From Panaeolus papilionaceus (Eukaryota > Basidiomycota > Agaricomycetes > Agaricales), in the NCBI GenBank assembly GCA_015501605.1, contig JADNRZ010000002.1, positions 248,001 through 312,000 on the forward strand: 64,000 bases of DNA, read 5' to 3'. The position numbers and the translations under genes are program-made. Below, one piece after another: positions 23,003 to 34,473 of this stretch; positions within the stretch are counted from its first letter, which is position 1, and the number at the start of each line of letters is the position of its first letter. The notes below the pieces were generated by a model. That model was not told the DNA's origin, did not search any database, and saw only the letters and a program-made list of their open reading frames with translations.

Positions 23003-24642
23003 TATGAAAGACTCCCCTTGACTGCGCTCATCACACACAGGCGGCGTCAGTAAGAGTCCAATTCACACTCCGACTCAATCCCTTCAAGGCTTCAACTTCA
23101 CCATCGCTGTTGTCATCGTTGTTCAGAACCTTCCCTCCCAGGGCCATAATATTTCTCACTTAAACTCCTTTGGCTGGCTTTGGCTCTTGGACTTCATGGT
23201 TGAATGGATGAATCAGACTGGCTGGTTAGAATGGCACAATTTTTGATGGAGGAGGATACGTGCAGGCTTCACAACGTGTGACACATTCAGTCGCTCATTG
23301 CTGCAACTATCAGCAGGATAAGAACCTGGGGCGTGTTGAATGCGACCTATGGAACTACCTTGGTGTGGGTTGTACTCAAGCTGACGGCTGTTCGTGTCAA
23401 TCTCGCTTCCATTGCCCCTGCGCGTATCGCGCCTATGATACATCATCGTTGACGCATGTTGACAGGCCTTCTGTGGACCGAGTTGTGCTTTCTTACACTC
23501 AGGCAGTCGGCCTCGTCGATGTCCGAGTTGGTATACAAGATCACAATGATTCCTTACCCTGTCTCGAGTGTAGAAAGCATTCCATATCCGTTCCACAGTC
23601 AACTCTCACCAGATGCGAACTGTCAATCAGAATCCAAATCGCGCTGGGACTGATCAGATGGGGAAGAAATAACCTGATATTCTACCAGTTTCTTGGAAGT
23701 GGTGTTCACTATCACCAGGATACCTGTGCTGTGTTGCAATTGCACCAGATGGAGAAGTGGATCAGTAAATATTCCAACCTGTTCATTGTTCTTTTTCCTT
23801 TCGCCCCTTATATTTTCCTCTCTCGCCCGAATCTATTTCCTTTATCCATTCAATTTGACGGGCGGGTTGTATGGAGTCCTTGCGATTACATTGGCGAGGG
23901 TGCAAGTCTATGAACTCCACCTTTCTCAATATTTGGATTCCCCTCTAAGTTGAGCATTCCAGCCCCGATTTAGTTACACTGTTGGGTGGATTGTGCACGT
24001 TTGTGCTGTTCGCCAACCGTGTCCAGGCCTAACGTGGATTTAAAAGGGTGGAATATCAACTAGAAGAGGTTTCGTTGTTCTTCGCGAGGATCGTGTTTCA
24101 GATCACTGAGGACGCTGTAAAGGAGGGCAGAAGTTGATTTTTATTGTTGCTGGAAGCTATTGGCGCCTCTAACCCATGGACAGAGTCGGAAAACCGTCTC
24201 ATATGGTTTCTCGAATGCTTGGGTGACTTCTTGACCTCATTGGCCTGAGAGACATTGGGTCGGAATGAAATCAGCCGCCGTAGATTTCGGACATTTCATT
24301 TAACAATATTTACTGCTGGAAAATCCAGCAGTAAGAGACCAAGGATGTGCTGAATGTTCAGCCTCTGAAACTCTATCGGACGTCATCAACGTCTTCCTCG
24401 TCCGCTGATAATGTCGACGGCGACCCTACCCTTGTGTACTCCGTCGCGCTTACTATAACCGTTATTGCACCTTTACCAATTTTTTGCGCTCGCGCCTGCT
24501 CGTCTTCACAATAGACTTCGAATTAGCATCCAGGAATACCTTGGCCCAGTCCGAGTGCTAGCACACGTTGGCAGACTACACCACTAATATCGGTCCATCA
24601 TTACTCATTCACGTCCACTTCTGTTAGGTTGTCGACTGGTGG
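23003..24642. other. Gene-poor stretch, no confident gene
   Basis: Open frames on both strands (217 codons on plus from 23260, 129 on minus to 23213) overlap each other and match no family. A hydrophobic plus-strand segment near 23868-23915 (GVLAITLARVQVYEL) could be a membrane helix relic, but no spliced gene can be built around it. Confidence 0.35.
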
Positions 24643-24931
24643 TCACAGCAGTTGGTCTACCTGCTCTACTTCGACCAGGTGCAGGAACTGATATGGATAG
24701 CCCGTTTCGAACGTGAGGATACTGTCTGCATGGGCGATGATGGGTGATAATCGGTATATATTGGCTGGGGATTTATGAATGCACTCGAGAGGACATTCTT
24801 GCAAGCCGTTATACCACATAACCGTGAGTTCGCTGTTCCTATTCTTTAAGTTTGTAATCACATAATTGCCATTTAATACTAGCGAAATGTCGCGAACGCG
24901 GGTCTTACGCCAATAGGGCTGTTTGACTGCA
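24643..24931 (-). pseudogene. Possible fragment of a WD40- or F-box-type gene
   Basis: On the minus strand, an acceptor TTTTGCAG at about 24931 is followed by an open exon of about 95 codons ending with TGA at 24643. It contains WRKTRVRDISLVLNGNYV and LTFETGYPYQFLHLVEVE. The TRVRD-plus-hydrophobic-strand pattern resembles a beta-propeller blade of fungal WD40 proteins. No upstream exons carrying the rest of such a protein are visible within the next 600 bases, so this looks like a truncated copy or the last exon of a decayed gene. The identity is tentative. Confidence 0.3.
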
Positions 24932-25591
24932 AAACGAACAGGACATAATTATAGAGACGTAAAGGACAGTAATGCGTCAAGACTTAGAGGAAGAGGGGCT
25001 GCAATCTAAGCGAGACTCTGATAAGCGGTTGATTCGATCAGCATTCAAGGCGATTTCCGTGAACCTGAAATCAGAGTGTTCCTTGGTTTTCGCCATTCCC
25101 ATCCATCTTGATTCCACCCATCATGATTCCACGTCAACTCCCGGTTTCCTTCTATCTAGCCACTCGTCTGCGTATAAAAGATGGTCCTTCTGACTAATTC
25201 TCCATGACTGGGTATGCACTGGATTGGGGCGGGTTGTGGTCACGAGCTTTGTCTACAGCACGATTCTCAATATGATGTCGCCACAAGTGCCCTTTCAATT
25301 GAGTCTCTCCATTAAATAGCTACGAGCATCATGTCGAACACAAAAACCTTCATTCTTGCTGTCAGATTATGGACATTTGTAGCCCCGGTTGTACTCTTTT
25401 GTACTGCTCTTTCTCAGCATGACCTTGTCTACATCGCTGTTCGCTTCAACCTGGATTCAACGAACGATTTCGCCCACGAATGACCAAAATACTCAGTGGT
25501 GCATTTCATCATAAATACCGGGAAATCCATAATCAATTCTCCCCAGTTGATATTCGGGTTTCAGTACGACTTGCATCCACGTCGTCATAAC
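24932..25591. other. Intergenic, promoter side of the FAR-like gene
   Basis: No gene seen. A TATA-like GCGTATAAAAG lies at about 25169-25179, rather far (about 410 bases) from the ATG at 25592, which would imply a long leader if used. Confidence 0.35.
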
Positions 25592-26135
25592 ATGCTTTCA
25601 AAACTCTTGTTATTCGTCGTCGCTATTTCGCTCGTCACGAGCGCTTTGTCTCTACCACCAGTCCAATATAGGAGAGCTGCTGATGGATCCCCCAGTGCCC
25701 TCTCCACGCGTACCACTTTCGATTTGATAGACGGGATAAAGAATGCACACCTGGCAGATCTCAACCCTGCTGAATTATTGAATTTAGATGCTTTCAAGGA
25801 CCTTGTGGTGAGTGACTACTCGACATGCAACGTCACAAACTCTGGCAGCAGATGTATCTGATAATGTGTCCACCTGAAGCCTCCCGAAGTTGTCATGTTT
25901 TATGAGGAACTTACAGAAGAAGACAAGACCATTTTAAAAGAATTACTTCTCAGAGCAACAGAATTGAAAAACCTCAATGAAGCACTGGAAGCGCTCAAGG
26001 CGAAGGTATGATTCACCTACAGGTCATCGGATTTGCGTCATGATGATTTGATAACTTAACTATCACCTTGCGCAGAGCCCTAAATTACATGAAATGGCCC
26101 TAAAAATTCTCTCGGTGCTAGGATTCGTGTTGTAA
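25592..26135 (+). CDS. Small secreted protein resembling Gp-FAR-1 (fatty-acid/retinol-binding) family
   Basis: Three exons (25592-25807, 25880-26005, 26076-26135) with introns of 72 and 70 nt join in phase to 133 residues. The N-terminus MLSKLLLFVVAISLVTSALS is a clear secretion signal. The mature part is helical and, from residue 73, reads PPEVVMFYEELTEEDKTIL, then an EALEALKAKSPKLHEMA stretch. This spacing of proline-glutamate start, LTxEDK, and ALKAKSPxLxExA is the hallmark of the Gp-FAR-1 family (PF05823), described mainly from nematodes as secreted fatty-acid- and retinol-binding proteins. By family knowledge it may bind lipids outside the cell; its role in this fungus is unknown. Residues 25-70 are less conserved. 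It is isolated, with about 2 kb of apparently empty DNA downstream. Confidence 0.75.
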
Positions 26136-28322
26136 GCTGTTTGCAATTGTTCGATGTAGCTAGCTTCGACGATGACGACAAGTCATTCGAAATATATAAT
26201 TGTTTCAAGCTTACCATAAGAACCTATTTGTGGTGACGAAGTTAGGTCTCAGGGATTCAAGCTTCGGGTGTAAATTAATCAGGATTCAGCCATATGCATA
26301 CTCGCTAGCATCCTCGCCAAAAAATGCAAAATGTCTCAACTCCTTTAATGGTTAAGCCTGCTCAATCTCGTTCGAGCCTTCGAGCCTTCTAGTATCTCAG
26401 GGGTTTCCATTCTTATACATGACATCACACCTCCGCGGAAGAGGAGAGGTCATATGGACTTGAAACCAACTGAGGGTGTGTCACTATACTCGTCCGGGTC
26501 GTTCCCTGGGCGCATTGGGTACGGGTGCAACCCAACTACAGCCCGCTGGCTGTTTCGCATGAATTTGATGTCGAACACTAGCCTCCCGGTGCCTATGGAG
26601 GACGCAAGCTTTGTAGGCTATTCACCTCTTATAATGCCTGGAAAGTTTATCCGATGAAGATTGCATGCGAGATCACGATATGGCTCGCCTAGTCGACTCC
26701 GGCCGAAGTGTCGACCATAGATCAGAATGTTAACATGCGAGAAACTATCAGACGCAGAGGAAACTACCTATTCTTCTGTCAGTTTCCTGAAGTTGGGTGT
26801 TTCCATCATCAGGATCCCCCCCTTTGGTTGCAAGCGCGCGGGTACTCGAGGGATACAAAGTTTTTTTGTTCTGCTGCTAATTGCAGAAGTCTTACATGGA
26901 GCATTCTGCTCTTGAGGTCGAAAATGAAGCTCGACGGTTCTGGGTGGGACTCGGAATAGTGGAAGCAGCCTCATCTACGAGAACTCCAACACGACAGCGT
27001 TTCGAGCGAATTATATGTGTGGCGGATCCTTGATTGTTGTTGCCCTAGGTTTCGATCAGTGCCGTTACGATTGAAATTTCGGGCGCGGTGCTGCTCCACC
27101 ACCGCCTACTCTGGATTGGGAGTATGTCACCTCGAATGCTCCAGTCCATCTTCAAAAGTGTTCCGTTGGGAGACACCAACCTACCTCTGCGCCGGCGTTG
27201 AAGTAAATGCCCTATTGCAAGCTCGCACTTTCCCAAATGATTCATGTTCCTCTGCAAACGTCACCCCACCTGAATTCGGGCTACTTGGCTAGTGTTTATT
27301 CGAAGGCATCCGAGAAATCGACCCTTAGGCGCTTGCGTTTACACAGATGAACCCGCCTTCTTTTCAGACTCAACCCCTACAGTTGGTCTGTATGGATATG
27401 AAATATTGACAATCAGTTGATCATGAGGTTCGAAGTCAATGGATCGATAGCGTGTGAAATATGGACGATGAACATCTAGAAGCTCAGTAACTCTCCTGAA
27501 TGCTCGTACAGCAAGAGCAGAGACAATGAGATGGTCTAGCTGAGTTTCTAGTAAATATACTTTCCATCGATTTTTGAACTGGTTCTGAATTTGTCACTTG
27601 GACTACTCCAAAGCTGATTCAAAGGTATATCACTAAAAATAAAAGGACGGGAATACGATGGTATTTTAGATAGTAATAAGGTATTTTCCATAAATCTTAT
27701 TCGAAAGGGCTATGTAGAAATCGATGTAAATCGAATAAACACGACCTGGCATGTGGATAATTTAGCTGATTGGCAAGAGCCAACGCCATATCGTATGGCG
27801 AATTCCGAAGTCTAAGTTGATCAGAGCAACTTCACCCTGGTCTAGCTTCTTCTTGCATCCACCACCTCAACAACCTCCCTTGCAACCTCACTGCCCTTCT
27901 AACCACTCACTCGAACTCCCACTGAAGGTATTGTTCCTCGTCTCCGGTTCTATCTTGGAATTCATTCGAATAGCACTTGCACTAGAGAACTGACTTGGTT
28001 CATTCCAGCTGTCGTCCAGGTCTTATTAGATGGTGGTGATGAATGAAAATAATGAGTTGGCTGATATTGTGCATGTACGTTCTGTACATACGTAGGTGGA
28101 ACAGCATGTTTCATATCCACACGAGCGTCAAGCGGCTGTTCAATGTAGCCTCACCGGACAAGCTATTCACTTCACTGCATGGGAAGCGCTTGTGCATTGA
28201 CATAGACAGGAACCTAACACACAACCAGTAATTGCCCATCAAGTTGTTCGATACATAGCTGGCAGGGCAGTGAAATTGGGATTGTAATTTTGAATTCAGA
28301 TAGATCCTTAACATTAAACAAC
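26136..28322. other. Gene-poor stretch of about 2.2 kb
   Basis: No confident gene. Between 26700 and 27300 several short frames in different phases read partly protein-like (for example LDWEYVTSNAPVHLQ near 27115) but stops separate them without usable splice sites, suggesting decayed coding sequence. The last few hundred bases are the 3' side of the GH28 gene. Confidence 0.35.
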
Positions 28323-30549
28323 TCAAAATCCTGCCTTATCAGGAATATACAGCCCGTTCCAACACTTGAATCCAACATCATTGGTGACCTAGAAATGCAA
28401 CATAAAAAAAATTAATCCATCAACATTGAAGATTGACTCGAACACCAAGCCAGCACTCACAGCATCAGTATCGCACATGACTCTCACAGGAGAGCGAGAT
28501 TCAGTCGTCGCGAATATCTTCTTCGCTACAATGTTTGTCGCTAGTTGTTGGATGGAACGTTAGAACGTTGGATTTTCGAACAATATTTATACAGTATAAA
28601 GCTTACCAGTTCCTGGATAAAGATCAAGAATGGCGACTTCTTTTCCGGTCGCTCCAGGGACGTAATACCTTGAAGACGTACACAGTTAAGATCATTATTT
28701 TCAGAAACCATACCAAAGAGCTTACCAGCATGGGTCGGTGACGCATGAGCCTTCGATGTAATTTGGGTCACTGGATGTTGGAGAACATTCAGTACAGGAA
28801 GCACGACACGAAAGAGTTGGTTCCCTACTCCTTGATGACACCCGCAAAGTTTTCAAACGTGAAATCTGCGATGTTGGTATTATTCAAGCTAGTCGAGTTG
28901 GGACGAGGGCCGATGCCTTGATCCCAGTAGCTGTCGGAAGGCTCATGTTAGAACTCATGTAACTTCTGGGCTGCAAGGAATAATTTTAGACTGACTTCTG
29001 AGTAACAAAAATCTGGAAAATAAAATATGAGCTTTGTGCCTGACACGGAAACATGTCTGAACGAGCACATACTGGGAAAGGAACGTCGTCAAAGGCGATA
29101 TTTTTCCATGTGATGCTATTAGATGAGCCTCGTTAGGACATGTATAGTCGGTGCAAAATCGACGATAGGGGACATACTTCCTTGCCAACCCATTTCCACC
29201 AGTCCAGCTCTTGAATCTTGCGCCATACAACGAGCTCTTCATTACGATGTTCTCAATCCTTTAGAGAGCGAGCTCAAAGGTCAAGGATTATTCCCTACTT
29301 CTAAGGCAAAGAAAACTCACAGCACATTTTGAACATCAGCAACAGACCCTCCCTTTCCAAGCGATCCGATAGATAGACCGTGGCCTCCTTCACAGTAGCT
29401 GTTTCTGAATGACATGAATTCAATCGTTTAAATGGAGCCAATACCCAGTGTGGTAGTAAAATGCTTGCCTGAAATGTATATTCTTTGCTCCATTACCAAC
29501 TGTTAAACAGTCATCGCCATTTTGAATCCAGTTGTTCTCAAAGAGCAAGTTGGATCCACCAGCGGAGAAGCCTGAATGGAGCGATTAGTGAGGGAACATA
29601 AATCAACCCAGGGCAGCTCTTACCGTCACTATTTTATTCCCAATTGCAATGTGGTTCTTCAATATTTTTTTGGCCAAAGAAAACAGGGGAAACATACGTG
29701 TTGAACGGGAATGACTTGAAACGAGCAAGTTACAGTCAATTTGGGTAATAATATCAACTAGAATGTCTTTATACGTACCTTGGTATTAGAAATCGCGACA
29801 ATCTTATTGTTAAACGCGTGAACGTTGTTTGCACCACTGGTGCCAAAATTCCAAGCAATGGGCTGTTATTCCGCGTCCTTCGTCGGTATATCAACAGTGA
29901 GTCCAAGCTTAACGCAACGTACCTTCCATAGCTTCATGTCCCTTATAACACCGCCGTTTATTTTAGAAAATGCCCAGCCATGTGGCCTGTTGACCTGCTG
30001 TTGGGCATCCCACCACTAGACACGCGAAAGAAGCAGGTCAGCGGTGCTGCTTGACATTAGATGTGACGAATAAACGAGTATACTCACTGCTTGACCGTGT
30101 CCGTCAACCCAGCCCCACTTGGGGTTGGTTGAACCTCGAAGAGTGACGTTGGTCCCACCGTTGAATTGGAACCAGTATCCGCCTGTATTGGATGATACTA
30201 CTTGTGCTGTGCGGGGTGAATTGGGAGCCAGTGATAAGGGTAGACGACCGAAGAATATGTGGTCAAACTTACATTGAATGTACGCAACATCAGTAGGATA
30301 TGTCAAATTTCCTTCGATCCTGACCTCCACATTCGTCAAAAGAGGGAATTTAACTGGAGTGAAGATGTTATAAGTTATCCCCTCCTTGAACAGAATTGTC
30401 GCGTTTGTCGAGTAACTCGGCAAAGCGGCCAACAACGCAGGTGTATCATCCTGCCCAGGAGTATGCGGAACCACGAAAGTATTCCAAGCGTGAGCGAGAT
30501 GCACGCCTGCTAGAACATAACAAGCAGCGCGAGCGAAAAAGGCGGACAT
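28323..30549 (-). CDS. Glycoside hydrolase family 28 (exo-polygalacturonase-like)
   Basis: A secreted pectin-degrading enzyme. The start at 30549 gives a signal peptide (ARAACYVLAGVHLAHA) and then the right-handed beta-helix of GH28, interrupted by many short introns. Signature blocks in order: GGYWFQFNGGTNVTLRGS; WGWVDGHGQAWWD; ENNWIQNGDDC with two of the catalytic aspartates; CEGGHGLSIGSLGKGG with the conserved catalytic-site histidine; and ARFKSWTGG at the RIK position that binds the sugar. Family members cleave galacturonan or rhamnogalacturonan. The FKSW variant and WWD segment fit fungal exo-acting enzymes better than endo-polygalacturonases (inference). The C-terminus ends KCWNGLYIPDKAGF. 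A TATA-like GATATAAT lies at about 30634-30641 on the minus strand. Confidence 0.9.
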
Positions 30550-31273
30550 TCAGTTTAAAGACAAGTCTGTGGGGCAGAAAGTTGCTAGGTTTATCGGAAG
30601 ACCAAGAGAACGAAGCCATTCTGAACAAACGCCAGCATTATATCTTCCTTCTCGTATTTGCTGTCATTCAAGCGGAGGTGGAGAACCATATTGGTAGTTC
30701 ATGTGATGCTGCACTACCGACGGCAGGTGGTGGCACGAACGTAACGACAGCAGGCGCGACTTCGGGGGAACGCACCATCGACAATCAGCGGGCCGCGGCG
30801 CGGTCCGTTCAGTCAGAGTTGTCCCGGGATCCCGCTGGTGTTGGGCTGGACTGACAGTTGCGGTGAGGTTTTCTGCTCGACGTGCAATGTCAATTGTGCC
30901 GTTATTCGGTCGACTGCAGGAACAAGGGGCATTGAATTGAAATAATTCGATGACGGCTCCGTGTGGCAAGAGGAAAATACGGGCTATTCCAGGAGAGTGC
31001 AGCAAAGAGCTTTCAAAGTTGCCACCAATTCGGCAGTTTATACATAGAACAGTGTGCCTTCAGGGGAATATCCCGTAGTTCGGGGAGATTGCGGACATAA
31101 GGGATAAGAAAAGAGCACATAAATGATATTCTTGTTGGTACAGGGGAGCAATTATAACTAGTGATACATTATCAGCCAACCGTGTATGAAGAAAATGCTA
31201 CAAACAAGTCATAAATTGGTTAATACGATAACCTTTGTTAAAAAAAAGTCGCGAGGGATATAGAGGACGTCGT
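30550..31273. other. Intergenic: GH28 promoter and DUF2235 3' region
   Basis: No gene recognised. A minus-strand frame at 30664-31005 is open for 113 codons from an ordinary context but resembles nothing known. Confidence 0.4.
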
Positions 31274-33616
31274 TCAATCAACCCATTCGGGTTTAACGTC
31301 ATCAAGAATTTTTGCTCTTGGTTGATAAGGGATTTCTTTATCTCTCATGAGGTCCATACGAAGTTGAACGGTACGATGAGCCTTGATACCTTCAGACCGC
31401 TGTTTAGGAATGACACGGCCTCGTCCACGGTTAATCCTTGGACAGGAAGGTTTTAGTATCAGGAAAATACGACGGGAAAACCCGCACTCACGAGAGTTTC
31501 CTAACCCAACTGTCATCATCTTTCTGGAAGCGAATCTTTTGCGGTATGCATTCCAGGAGCCACCAAACCTTGGATATTTTTAGCATATCGTTAATAGAAC
31601 TCATCGCATCGGCTAAATCTTCTTCCTCCTCGCTCACAAAGTCTTCGACTTCCTGGAGTACGCCATTGACACCCATGATCGGAAGAGGACGAGTGGGTGG
31701 GGGCGGGTTACCAGAGAATTCGGTGACCGGAGGTGGACGAGGTTTGACCTTTGGCCACAAGTTGTTGGGGTCCATGCCGATGTGCTTGAAGGTGTCGCGA
31801 TTGAAGAGGATACCGCTATTGATTTTGAAGCACTCCCTGACCATCCATCGGAGGGATATCCGAGCCAAATTATTGCGCACTTCATTTTTAACCGCTCCAC
31901 CTCCCACGTCTATACAAAACCCAAAAACAATCACATGCATCAGAAACATTAATTAATGATGGAGTTCTCCAGAATACAAACTCACCACAGTGGCATCCTG
32001 TGAACCACACCTCCTCGACGTCTGTAACGTGACGTCCATCGTGGGTGTATTGGCGTTCCAGCTCCCTGAGCGTCTTTCGACGGTGAGGTTTTTGTGCCAG
32101 TTTTTCTCTATGTTCTCCCCATTTGAGCCCAAGGGCGATTTCCTCTGGCGTCGGGCGGTTGAAGAAGTTGGGCTTGAATCTTACACGGTGCTCGTCCAAG
32201 GCGATGGCATGTCGGAAGTGCTTTACATGAGTGTTGGTGGTCGTAAACGGTAGGCGCTTAGGAATGACGCCGACAGAGCCAACCGTGTCCCTGCGCATGT
32301 CAAGACATTAATAGACAGATTTTTTCATGAGAGCCTCATGTATGCTTACCAAACCCCGATCAGCTGGATATCAATGTCAATGGAAAAGGCCTTTTTGAAT
32401 GCGGAACTCTGCCTCCATCCCATTTCGTCTTCACGAGAATACATTTTATACGCAAACGGAACTTGTTGGTGATTGCATTTAGGGAGTAGTCCAACCTAGC
32501 CATCGTAAAATGAAAATCAAGTCAGCGATGAGAACGCAGCAGATAAGTAAAGCATCGCGTGCAAACCTTATGAATCCTGTGAAGACAGACGGCATGGAAG
32601 ATGTCAGCTCATGGCCATACAAATCTTCGGATAATTAAAATGACATGGACGAGATAAGACTTACATTCCCGCAAGCGCTCTTGCCGTGTCTGATGTGCCA
32701 TTTTAGTACTAGTACGGATTTAGTGAGCAGTGTACACCTACAGGCACCACGAGAGAAACCTAAACGCTCAAAAGTTAGTTTTAACCCGAATAACAGATTT
32801 GAATACTCACCAAACAGGAAGATCTTGTCTCCTGCTTCATCTATTTGAAGAGAAACTGAGCGGCCAGGATGCGAGAAGGTAAGATGCGGATAATTACAAT
32901 TCTGCATGAGAAACTCGTATCCTCCTAGATAGACAGTTAGGAACCTAGGTAGTGGAAAGACGTTTCACGCTGACAGGTGAACTTACCCATCACATGGGCG
33001 TTGAGGTGCATGCCGACCATACTGTCCGCAATTTTATGAAGTTTGGCCATCATAGGCTTGGCTATTTGGGGAATGGTGTACGTCCCGATACCGGCCTATT
33101 AGTCGGGGCGGATAGGGTTTTGTATTAGTGCAAGGATCAAAGGTGGGAGATAGAGAGAACAAGCAGACGGCTGTGTGATAAGGTGATGTTCTTTACCTGA
33201 TAATAGACCAGCTGCTGCGAGGGGTCGTCTTTCTTCAGCATCGAGAAAAAGTTGACGATGTTGGAGTTCTACGTGCGTAAATGAAAGAAATGGCGTCAGA
33301 AAATTTGCTATTCGGTCAGACGAAGAGGATTAACTGACGTCATCATCGAACTGGTCACCTAGCGTGCAAAATTGCGTAAAATGAGTGTTGGGTGAGCCAC
33401 GGAGCAGTAAGAGCCTCAGGAGGACTGGTTTTACTTACCTGTTCCATCAAAGCAAAGGACGAGCGTACGATGACTATGGTTTGGAGGAATAGTTGCCTCA
33501 GGAGCCCGTGTATCGTCCGAAGAAGAATCAGAGAAAGGCGAAAGGGTCTTCTCAAAATTAGCGTAAGGATCTGTACTCGTCGTAGATTGAAGAGTTTCGG
33601 AGCGTTTGTGTAGCAT
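31274..33616 (-). CDS. DUF2235 / Tle1-like alpha/beta hydrolase
   Basis: A predicted serine hydrolase of the DUF2235 family, related to the catalytic domain of type VI secretion phospholipase effectors (Tle1) and widespread in fungi. Visible blocks: RTLVLCFDGTGDQFD at the first strand; YYQAGIGTYT; FGFSRGAYTARALAG with the nucleophile serine in GFSRG; GVWDTVGSVG; and CHCDVGGGAVKNE, with the remaining acid and neighbouring residues. About ten exons can be linked. The last intron (donor GTGAGT after residue pair KL, acceptor TCCAAG) leads into IKAHRTVQLRMDLM and the end KPEWVD. The first in-frame ATG after a TATA-like TTATAAAG (33722-33729) is at 33616. The open frame upstream of it has no ATG. 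Likely cytosolic; substrate unknown. Confidence 0.86.
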
Positions 33617-34473
33617 ATTTGTTAGAAAATCCAAAGACCCGAGAGCACTTCGTAGGGAGAGATAGTGTGAAGAGGAGACAAAAGATGAAAGGGAAGCCCG
33701 TGGAGAGGCCTGGAGACACGGCTTTATAACAATATTTATGCCTTCTTCCTTGTTCGCTTCCTGCACAGAACCGTTCAATTCACTCGTGAAATATCCACGA
33801 CACCGATGAGAAAAGGGTGTACCTGTCCAAATGGCTCAGTGAGAAGCAAATGGAGCTATGGGGGAGGATAAGAAGTCAAAGTACTATGCACGTCGCCTGC
33901 CAGAAGTATAGCGCCGCTTATAAGGCTGATTATGTTGCCCGACGGTGACAACAAAAAGCCGTCTAGTAGGTCTCACGGATGATAAAAGCTTGAATAGCAA
34001 TAAGGAGACAGGTTCTGTGCGTTTTTTATAGCTCGAAACATGTTCTTCCGAGTTTTAATATTTCATGACTCCCAGAGCTCGAGCGAACATAAAACTGATA
34101 GAAGCGATTAATAAACTTTGGCATGCCAGAATCGCTGGTGTTCTCGAGATGACTTCCCGACCATTTGTTCCAAGATAGTAAAGCGTAGATTCCATTAAGA
34201 CAGCGAGGATGATGTGGTTCTTGTGGAAGGTTAGCCTTGGCAAGCGCATAGCCACGTCAATCACACCGTGTTTTATTCTAAAGAAATCGCCAAACATAGC
34301 GCCCCTGATCCTTCCTCCTTTCAGCTGTCCTGTGTTACTTAGTGTATTGGGTATATTTGATGTGGCACAAATCTACCTAGGTTTGACACAAGAAGACGTA
34401 CATTCACTGTGAAATGTCAAAAGTTTCAATGTGGAGGTCCTCTGCTAATGGACACGAGTGCCAACTTCTATCA
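33617..34473. other. Intergenic stretch
   Basis: Contains the DUF2235 promoter (TATA-like element 33722-33729). A minus-strand ATG frame of 80 codons (34297-34055) with a hydrophobic segment near its end is the only other open frame. It could be a relic or chance. Confidence 0.4.

Noticed and set aside
23260..23913. 217-codon plus-strand ORF with many cysteines
   Set aside because: It overlaps an equally open minus-strand frame, shows no domain or splice structure, and its start is not supported.
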